Source: JBBIKU01 sp037445245 (lineage in GTDB: Bacteria > Chloroflexota > Anaerolineae > Anaerolineales > Anaerolineaceae). Taken from it: a stretch of 7,900 bases of DNA. The first letter of the stretch is position 1; the number at the start of each line of letters is the position of its first letter. The DNA is taken from positions 1 to 7,900 of the forward strand of contig JBBIKU010000108.1 of assembly GCA_037445245.1 (NCBI GenBank). The letters run 5' to 3'. A program made the position numbers and the translations under genes. Positions 1 to 5,010 of the stretch are shown here, piece after piece. Below the pieces are notes generated by a model. That model worked only from the letters and a program-made list of their open reading frames with translations, did not search any database and was not told where the DNA came from.

Positions 1-1303
1 AGAGCAAATCCCATCCTAATTCACGAACGACTTGCTGGCGCAGACTGTAAAAGGCTTCGTCGGCGGCGTCGTGGAGGAGAGCGTAAGGGGCGGTGACGTC
101 TTCCAAGGGGACGACGCCGAAACGTCCCGAGGGCGGCATGGGGTTGGCGTGCAGGGCGGGGGTTGAGAGGGGTGGGCGCGGTTCGCTGGCGTTGCGCGGG
201 CGCGGCAGAGCGAGATAAAGCTCGACGAAGCGCCCGGCTCGCCAGTCGGCACCCAACAGGCTGCCCGGCAGGCGGGCAACGGGGTAGAGCAATTGCCGGT
301 CGGCGAGAGCGTAGACGGTCAAGCCGGTGTGGTTGGGAGAGCGAATCTCTGCCAGCAGCAGGTTGCCCTGGGGGTTCCAAACCGGACGGCTGCCGTGAGC
401 GATGCGATGGGGGGGAGCATCCGGCTTTTGGCGATCGCACACCATCAGTTCGCTCACACCGTTACTCTCCGCTGCCCAGGCGAGGTACCTGCCGTCCGGC
501 GACCAGGCGGGGTGACTTTCGCGGTGATCACGGTTGCGGCTGAGATTGCTGTAGCGACCGTCCACCTCGTCCAGGCGCGCCAGCCATACTTCGGGTTCGC
601 CGCTGCGGGTGGAGATGAAAGCGATCTCGCGTCCCAGCGGCGACCATGCCGGCGAAGTGTTGTTGCCTTCACCCCCGGTCAGGCGGATTGGCGGCTGCGC
701 CGGATCGACGCTTGAAATCACGAAGATGTCCAGATTGCCTTCTGTGTATCCCTCGTACGCCAGCCATTGACCGTCGGGCGACCAAGACGGCTCGCCGGCG
801 TATTCAGGGGTGTCGGTAAGCTGTTGCAGTCCGCCGCTGAGCAGATCGAGGACGTACAGGTTCCAGTAACCGTTGCGGCGCGAATTGAATGCCACCCGGG
901 TGGCATCCGGGCTGATTGCCGGGGCGAGATTGTCCCACGGGTCGTCGGTGATGCGGGTGAGCGGCAGATAGAGGGGGTGGTAGGCAAACAGGTTGGCGTG
1001 ATTGCCGTCGCGCAGGGAGAGGAGGATCAAACCGTCCTGCGCCAGACCTTCTTTGCTGGTGGAGGCTTGCGGAGGCAGGTAAGGCGGCAGGTCCAGATCA
1101 GTCCGGGCGGATTCGGACATGGCGTTTGGCTCTGCTGCGGTTGTCTGTTCCGGCGTCTTGGTGGCGCTGATGTTCAACAGCGACCAACCGCCTGAGTGGG
1201 CGAGGGGCACCCCAACCACCACCAGCAGGACGATATTGGCAAGCAGCAGAACGGTGAGCAGGGGGATCAGGAGGCGTTTTCGAACTTTGGAAGAATTATT
1301 CAT
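1..1303 (-). CDS. Membrane-anchored PD40/TolB-like beta-propeller protein (3' end beyond window)
   Basis: The minus-strand frame is open from an ATG at 1303 to the window edge, giving 434 codons with no stop; the C-terminus lies outside. An in-frame TGA immediately precedes the ATG, so no earlier start is possible. Residues about 10-33 form one hydrophobic segment after a basic N-terminus (signal anchor), followed by a Thr/Pro-rich linker. From about residue 115 to 320 there are successive PD40 (WD40-like, TolB-type) blades with the hallmarks LTDTP, SWSPDGQWLAY, AWSPLGREIAF and AWSPDGRYLAW. These blades normally make an extracytoplasmic propeller for protein or ligand binding. Residues about 385-434 leave the propeller pattern and appear to begin a second domain. 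No enzyme motif is visible. It sits 96 bases downstream of the M23 gene, so co-transcription or its own promoter are both possible. Specific function unknown; the fold call is firm. Confidence 0.85.
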   Translation of the reverse strand, partial: MNNSSKVRKRLLIPLLTVLLLANIVLLVVVGVPLAHSGGWSLLNISATKTPEQTTAAEPNAMSESARTDLDLPPYLPPQASTSKEGLAQDGLILLSLRDGNHANLFAYHPLYLPLTRITDDPWDNLAPAISPDATRVAFNSRRNGYWNLYVLDLLSGGLQQLTDTPEYAGEPSWSPDGQWLAYEGYTEGNLDIFVISSVDPAQPPIRLTGGEGNNTSPAWSPLGREIAFISTRSGEPEVWLARLDEVDGRYSNLSRNRDHRESHPAWSPDGRYLAWAAESNGVSELMVCDRQKPDAPPHRIAHGSRPVWNPQGNLLLAEIRSPNHTGLTVYALADRQLLYPVARLPGSLLGADWRAGRFVELYLALPRPRNASEPRPPLSTPALHANPMPPSGRFGVVPLEDVTAPYALLHDAADEAFYSLRQQVVRELGWDLL

Positions 1304-1330
1304 TCAGAATGACCGTTGCCTGCGGACTTT

Positions 1331-1339
1331 ATTTTACCA
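1331..1339 (-). promoter_or_regulatory. Possible extended -10 promoter for the PD40 gene
   Basis: Read on the minus strand this is TGGTAAAAT, that is TGN followed by TAAAAT (5 of 6 matches to TATAAT). It lies 27 bases before the ATG at 1303, which would leave a 5' UTR of about 20 bases. No good -35 box is seen at the usual distance, which an extended -10 can tolerate. This is pattern matching only; the gene could also be read from the upstream DUF1015-M23 unit. Confidence 0.3.
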
Positions 1340-1399
1340 AATACCGCCGGTTTGGTTCTGGCAAGGGGTTTGCAGTTTTAACCGGTGGCTGGGGTGGGG

Positions 1400-2253
1400 T
1401 CAGGGGCGGAAGTCAAGCAGTTGCATGGGGTTGAACTTCTGGAAGGCGCCGCTGATGCGCCAAGTGCAGTAATTACGCATTTCTTCTTCGGTGGCGTTGT
1501 TGACGTGGTGCGCCATGCTGAAGAAGCGGGCGTCGGCGGGGCCGACACGCGTCTCGAAATGAAGATGTTCGTTATAAGAATTGCCGGTATTGCCCACTTC
1601 GCCGATCTGCTGCCCGCATTGCACTGTCTCACCGGGTTGGAAGGCGGGTGGATTCTGCAGATGGGCGTAAAGGGTGTAAAGCGAGCGGCGGGATTCATCC
1701 CAGCCGGGGTTTTCCAACGGATCGGGGCAGGTGAGCGGCGAGACCGGCACCAGCGTGGGGGCTGGGGTGGGAACGCCGATTTCAGACAACCAGGAGGGGG
1801 GAAAATCAGGGGGGTCTCGATGATAAGGGTGTTGCCGTAGGGGAAGCGGTCGTGCACTACACCTGCCACCACCCCCGGCACAACTGCGTACACCGGCAAG
1901 CCGAGCATCCCGATGCGGTCACGGTAACGGTAGTAGGCGAAATCCACGCCGTGATGCGGTTCGTCGAAGCCGGGGCGGGGCGGGTTGTAAGGGTTGGAGA
2001 GGATGTCATGCAAATCGTCGAGGGTCAAGCCCTCCAGCGGCGAGCAAATGGCGGAAACCGCTGACGGGGTTGGTTCGGGAGGCAGGGGGGTCGAACTGGG
2101 TGCAGGGGTGTGGGTGGGAGCAGCGGTGGCGGTTGGTAACGGATCGAGATCGAGCGGTAGGGCAGCCACCGTCGGACTTGGCGCCGGCGGGGCGCTGCAA
2201 GCAGCGCATGCCAGCAGCAACACGACCGGCATGAGAAAGCGGTGAAAGGTCAT
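1400..2253 (-). CDS. M23-family peptidase lipoprotein, interrupted by a one-base frameshift
   Basis: The ATG at 2253 is preceded by a GAGG ribosome-binding site (2262-2265). The N-terminus is a lipoprotein signal, hydrophobic residues 7-15 and then Cys at 16 or 19 (LLAC fits a lipobox best), followed by a Thr/Pro-rich linker to about residue 65. The M23 (LytM/lysostaphin) zinc-peptidase domain starts in this frame with HHGVD (His100 at 1954-1956, Asp104 at 1942-1944). It continues in another frame with LYAHL and EHLHFE (HxH at 1559-1567), ending at the TGA at 1400-1402. Joining the frames needs one extra base near 1796-1814 and gives about 284 residues with every metal ligand present. Such proteins cut or bind peptidoglycan cross-bridges outside the membrane. 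Without the correction, translation continues as an unrelated Arg/Pro/Thr-rich tail to 1378. Only 25 bases separate it from the DUF1015 gene upstream, suggesting an operon. Confidence 0.85.
1796..1814 (-). other. Frameshift site at paired homopolymers in the M23 gene
   Basis: Two G6 runs (1796-1801 and 1809-1814; C6 in the coding strand) flank the point where the N-terminal M23 frame must change into the C-terminal one. Adding one base to either run restores a continuous reading into SWLSEIGVPTPAPT. Insertion in the 1809-1814 run gives ETPPDFPPSWLSEI; insertion in the other run gives ETPLIFPPSWLSEI. Homopolymer miscalling is the simplest explanation; a real frameshift mutation or phase-variable tract cannot be excluded. 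Confidence 0.8.
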
Positions 2254-2278
2254 TAACTAACCCTCATTACCCCAAAGG

Positions 2279-3610
2279 TCATCCCGGCGCTTCTGTAATG
2301 CGCCGCGCCTCGACGTAGAAACGCTTTTCGATGGCTTCGCCCATCGAGAAGGTCTTGCGCGGCAGAACGCCGTCCAGAATGACGGTTTTGAAAAGTTCGG
2401 TTTTGGGCATCGGCGGCAGATAGAAACCCAGGTTGCCCGCCTGGCTACCCAGACGCGTCACTACGTCTTCGCCGTGGACGTAGTCGATTCGCTCGGCGTT
2501 ACCGGATTGCAACCAATCGTCCAGGAAAGGCTGAAGTGTGCCCACCGGCAGATTCGACTGCGGCTGGGCGATGCTGAAAGTGCCGCAGCCCTGCGGGGAA
2601 ACAAAGCCGATGGTGTGCCCGCGCTTTGCACCCTGGTTGAGCACCTGCTGTACCATTTCGGTTGGGTTGGCGCACTCATTCACTCGGCAGCGACTGCCAA
2701 AGTAACGCTGTAATGCCGGCTGCAACTCTTGCCGGACTTCGAACAGCACGCGGTGGATCGGCTCGAACGCCAATCCATCGTCATGGATGTTTTCGATCTC
2801 GACCAGGGCGTAGCGGGCGGGATGATCCGCTCTAACCGAGCAGCGGATTTGATCCCAGATTGCTTTAGCGGTGGCAAAGGAATGATTGCCATCTCCCATG
2901 GCGAACAGCAACACGCTCTTGTCATCGTTGACGCCGTAACGTTGGGCAAAACGGCGGGGCTGCGCCAGCGCAGCCAGCGAACGCCGTACCTGTTCCCAGC
3001 TTTGTTCATCTTGGATCAGGTGTGCGCGCAGCCTACCGCTGCCCAGCATCAGTTCGAAATCGTAGAGTGGCTGTTTGCCTGCCATCGCCTGTACCAGCGG
3101 TTCGATAACGGTGCGCTCTGGATCATCGATCAGCACCAGGATGTGTGGCAGTTCGAGGGGAGCATTCTGCCGGATGCGGATGCGCGGCGGCAGCCGTTCG
3201 AGAATGGTACCCTCGGTGGCTCGAATCAGGCTCTGTGATCCTTGCTGGTAATCGTAACGTTCCAGATCGAGCGCCAGCAGCATGCCGTGGCGGGTGTTGT
3301 TGTTGACGCTGCGCTCCACCAGCAGGATGCCCTGATAACTTTGCAGGATTTGCCGGTCGAGATAATTCTGCATGCTGGCATGGATGCGCGGGATGCGCAC
3401 TTCCACGTCCGGCGATTCGAGGTAAATTTCGGGCAGGATCAGATGCAGGGTGGAGGGAGCATCACCCACCAGTGCCTCAACCTGCCGCCAGTATTCTGGC
3501 TGCGAGGTGAATTGGTCGCAGGCAATCACCGCCCATTTGGTGAGATCGATTTTTGATTTGGGGAGGAGGATCTCAGGGATTTGCACGCCGATTTCGGGGT
3601 AATTTTTCAT
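2279..3610 (-). CDS. DUF1015 family protein
   Basis: A 443-residue cytoplasmic protein, about full length for the DUF1015 family. Recognisable blocks are the N-terminal WAVIACDQFTSQPEYW (about 26-41), ATEGTILERLPPR (about 131-143), the central MGDGNHSFATAKA (about 238-250, the counterpart of the family's conserved DG(H/N)H motif), and the C-terminal PRKTFSMGEAIEKRFYVEARR (about 417-437). There is no signal peptide or membrane segment. The start is supported by AAGGA four bases before the ATG. The biochemical role of the family is not something I can state; the conserved DGNH block suggests an active or ligand site. The gene is followed after 25 bases by the M23 lipoprotein gene on the same strand, and preceded by a promoter-like element just past the degV terminator. 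Confidence 0.88.
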   Translation of the reverse strand: MKNYPEIGVQIPEILLPKSKIDLTKWAVIACDQFTSQPEYWRQVEALVGDAPSTLHLILPEIYLESPDVEVRIPRIHASMQNYLDRQILQSYQGILLVERSVNNNTRHGMLLALDLERYDYQQGSQSLIRATEGTILERLPPRIRIRQNAPLELPHILVLIDDPERTVIEPLVQAMAGKQPLYDFELMLGSGRLRAHLIQDEQSWEQVRRSLAALAQPRRFAQRYGVNDDKSVLLFAMGDGNHSFATAKAIWDQIRCSVRADHPARYALVEIENIHDDGLAFEPIHRVLFEVRQELQPALQRYFGSRCRVNECANPTEMVQQVLNQGAKRGHTIGFVSPQGCGTFSIAQPQSNLPVGTLQPFLDDWLQSGNAERIDYVHGEDVVTRLGSQAGNLGFYLPPMPKTELFKTVILDGVLPRKTFSMGEAIEKRFYVEARRITEAPG

Positions 3611-3667
3611 AGCATCCTTGGACAGGTAAGATTTCAGCTTTTCACATCGCGGTTCAGGATATGCTGA

Positions 3668-3676
3668 ATTTTATCA
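3668..3676 (-). promoter_or_regulatory. Possible extended -10 promoter for the DUF1015-M23 unit
   Basis: On the minus strand this reads TGATAAAAT (TGN plus TAAAAT), directly after the T-run of the degV terminator. It would start transcription about 50 bases before the DUF1015 ATG at 3610. No clear -35 is visible because that position is the terminator stem. The same TGN-TAAAAT form occurs before the PD40 gene, which slightly strengthens both calls. Confidence 0.35.
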
Positions 3677-3680
3677 TGGC

Positions 3681-3723
3681 AAAAAAAGCCCGGCGCTCGA
3701 TTTTTGTGCATCGTCGCCGGGCT
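3681..3723 (-). terminator. Rho-independent terminator of degV
   Basis: A perfect 9-bp stem (AGCCCGGCG at 3687-3695 with CGCCGGGCT at 3715-3723) is extended inward by CGAT/ATCG (3698-3701 with 3710-3713) across a small internal loop. In the minus-strand transcript it is followed by seven U residues (3681-3687, the last one also counted in the stem). It lies 30 bases past the degV stop codon, so degV is probably transcribed separately from DUF1015. Confidence 0.9.
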
Positions 3724-3752
3724 GGTGTTTTCTGTTTGCAGTGGTGCGAGGG

Positions 3753-4613
3753 TTAGATTCCGCTGGCAAAGGCAGCGCCGACCGTTCCAGGACCGGCGTG
3801 GGTGCCCAGCACCGGGCTGATATCGCTGTGAAAGGTTTCGATGATATCGTTTGTATTCAGCCTGGCGCTCAGTTTTTCCAACAAGAGCTGCGATTCGTGG
3901 GGGGCGTTGGCGTTCAGTACTGCCAGGCGGATGGAACGCTTTCCTTCCAAGCCTTTCGCGCAGTAATCAACCAGCCGGTCGAGGGCTTTTCCCATGGTGC
4001 GGACGCGTTCGACCGCCTCAACTTTTCCATCTCGCAGCGCCAGGATGGGTTTGAGATTGAGGGCAGTGCCGAGGAAGGCTGCCGCGCCGCCGATGCGCCC
4101 GCCGCGGTGCAGAAACTCGAGTGTGCTGACCGCAAAATAGACGTTGGTGTTGGCGCGCACCTGCTCTGCTTGGGCGGTGCATTCCTTCAACGAGGCGCCT
4201 TCCTTGGCAGCCCGGGCAGCTGCCAGAACCTGAAAGCCCATTGCCATTGAGGTCATCAAAGAGTCAAAGAGCTCGATGTTGCCTTTTCCTAGGGCGGTTT
4301 TTGCCTGGGTGGCAGAGTCGAGTGTGCCGGAAAGTTTGGAGGAGATATGAATGCTGAGAATATCGTAGCCTTCGTCCAGAAGCCGGCTGTAAAGCTCCTT
4401 GACCGCTTCGGGCGTGACCTGGGATGTGGTCGGCATTACTTTTGCGCTTGCCAGGCGTTCGTAGAATGCTTGTGGCTGGATATCCACTCTGTCTTTCAGA
4501 ATCTCTTCACCCCAGATCACCTGCAACGGCAGGGTGTGGATCGGCAAACTGCGGCTAAACTCGCTGGGAAGGTCAGAGGTGCTATCGGTTACGATTGCGA
4601 CTTTCGACATCAT
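3753..4613 (-). CDS. DegV family fatty-acid-binding protein (FakB-like)
   Basis: A 286-residue protein of normal length for the DegV family. Family motifs are present in order: VTDSTSDLP (8-16), PTTSQ (61-65), SSKLSGT (91-97), EFLHRGGRIG (166-175), LKPI (187-190) and GTHAGPGTVG (270-279). In characterised FakB proteins the Thr/Ser of the PTTS and SGT-type blocks and the His of the GxHxGPG block hold the fatty-acid carboxylate, and the bound lipid is phosphorylated by the kinase FakA for phospholipid synthesis. All these positions are kept. No FakA gene is in the window, so the fatty-acid role is inferred from family. Two adjacent ATG codons (4613 and 4610) follow AAGGAG (4619-4624); the first has about 5-base spacing and the second about 8. 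It has its own TATAAT box upstream and a strong terminator. Confidence 0.93.
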   Translation of the reverse strand: MMSKVAIVTDSTSDLPSEFSRSLPIHTLPLQVIWGEEILKDRVDIQPQAFYERLASAKVMPTTSQVTPEAVKELYSRLLDEGYDILSIHISSKLSGTLDSATQAKTALGKGNIELFDSLMTSMAMGFQVLAAARAAKEGASLKECTAQAEQVRANTNVYFAVSTLEFLHRGGRIGGAAAFLGTALNLKPILALRDGKVEAVERVRTMGKALDRLVDYCAKGLEGKRSIRLAVLNANAPHESQLLLEKLSARLNTNDIIETFHSDISPVLGTHAGPGTVGAAFASGI

Positions 4614-4667
4614 AATTTCTCCTTTTTTCGAATTTATGACTTTGACGATAACGGAAATACTCTAAAA

Positions 4668-4673
4668 ATTATA
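4668..4673 (-). promoter_or_regulatory. -10 box (TATAAT) upstream of degV
   Basis: A perfect TATAAT on the minus strand, 54 bases upstream of the degV ATG, predicts a 5' UTR of about 48 bases. No convincing -35 hexamer lies 16-18 bases further upstream, so assignment rests on the -10 and position alone. Confidence 0.45.
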
Positions 4674-4761
4674 ACCCCGAATGAAGTGTACCGTCGCGGT
4701 TTTACTGGTTGGAGAGAAGTATTGGTGCACGCTCATTCCGCTGCTCGATATTACCGCCCTG

Positions 4762-4806
4762 TTTCTACGTAGAAATCCGTAGTCCAAATACCGTGATCTA
4801 CGGATT
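4762..4806. promoter_or_regulatory. Compound operator-like dyads with repeated CTACG half-sites
   Basis: A perfect 14-bp palindrome TTTCTACGTAGAAA (4762-4775) overlaps by two bases a perfect 9-bp inverted repeat, AATCCGTAG (4774-4782) with CTACGGATT (4798-4806), separated by 15 bases. The pentamer CTACG or its complement occurs four times (4765, 4768, 4778, 4798). The last three start 10 and 20 bases apart, so they lie on one face of the helix. This is the layout expected for a dimeric or oligomeric transcription factor. It ends where the plus-strand -35 candidate begins. The binding protein is unknown; the response regulator at 6271 is a candidate. Confidence 0.5.
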
Positions 4807-4833
4807 GACCAACGGTTGGCGGATGGTTAGTAT
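4805..4833 (+). promoter_or_regulatory. Candidate promoter for the surface-protein gene
   Basis: TTGACC (4805-4810, 5 of 6 to TTGACA) is followed after exactly 17 bases by TAGTAT (4828-4833, 4 of 6 to TATAAT); another -10-like TATACT lies at 4837-4842. The spacer contains the small palindrome CCAACGGTTGG (4809-4819). Transcription from here would give a leader of roughly 170 bases before the ATG at 5011. Correct spacing and the sharply AT-rich -10 region support it, but the -10 match is modest. Confidence 0.4.
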
Positions 4834-4862
4834 ATCTATACTATAAGGATAATATATATCCT
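4828..4862. promoter_or_regulatory. Two AT-rich dyads overlapping the promoter -10 region
   Basis: TAGTATA (4828-4834) and TATACTA (4837-4843) form a perfect 7-bp inverted repeat around TC. Three bases later AGGATA (4846-4851) and TATCCT (4857-4862) form a 6-bp inverted repeat around five bases. The segment to about 4880 is almost entirely A and T, unlike the GC-richer surroundings. A protein bound here would cover the -10 and start site, suiting repression, but easy DNA melting alone could also explain the composition. Confidence 0.4.
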
Positions 4863-4896
4863 AATAATATTAATAACGATGCTTTATCAACCACAT

Positions 4897-4969
4897 TCTG
4901 GGGAGCGATGAACCAGGCGAGATTTGGTCGCTGTGCCCGTCTCAATTTGGGCAACTGTCTGGGGAGCGA
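4897..4969 (+). other. 5' leader with duplicated 12-base repeat and alternative hairpins
   Basis: TCTGGGGAGCGA occurs at 4897-4908 and again at 4958-4969. TCGCT at 4928-4932 can pair with AGCGA of either copy. With the first copy, AGCG (4904-4907) pairs CGCT (4929-4932) and ACCA (4912-4915) pairs TGGT (4925-4928). With the second, AGCGA (4965-4969) pairs TCGCT, enclosing an inner TGCCC/GGGCA stem (4935-4939 with 4949-4953). The two folds exclude each other. The leader ends about 40 bases before the start codon. I do not recognise a known riboswitch class. Confidence 0.35.
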
Positions 4970-5010
4970 ATGGCGAAACCGGCCCACAATCAAACCAAAC
5001 GGAGGATCGT

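Noticed and set aside
163..1195. Several plus-strand open frames at the left end
   Set aside because: All lie antisense to the continuous PD40 protein on the minus strand, whose blade motifs establish the true frame.
1343..1390. Inverted repeat CCGCCGGTT/AACCGGTGG as terminator of the M23 gene
   Set aside because: In the minus-strand transcript one position is an A-C mismatch, the loop is long and no U-run follows.
1378..1795. C-terminal part of the uncorrected M23 frame as genuine protein
   Set aside because: It is an Arg/Pro/Thr-rich, low-information translation, while the other frame contains the expected YAHL and HLHFE motifs of the M23 domain.
2729..3238. Plus-strand 169-codon open frame opposite the DUF1015 gene
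   Set aside because: It is antisense to a well-supported family protein and has no recognisable motifs or ribosome-binding site; a by-product of GC-rich codon use.
3741..4250. Plus-strand 169-codon open frame opposite degV
   Set aside because: The opposite strand encodes an intact DegV protein with all family motifs, so this is a shadow frame.
4924..5010. A 29-residue N-terminal extension of the surface protein from a TTG at 4924
   Set aside because: The ATG at 5011 has a GGAGG site at ideal spacing and gives a proper signal peptide at the N-terminus; the extension would bury it and has no ribosome-binding site.
4880..5010. Known riboswitch (cyclic-di-GMP or yybP-type Mn) in the leader
   Set aside because: GGGGAG and GGCGAAACC fragments superficially recall such motifs, but the conserved cores and their pairing order are not present.
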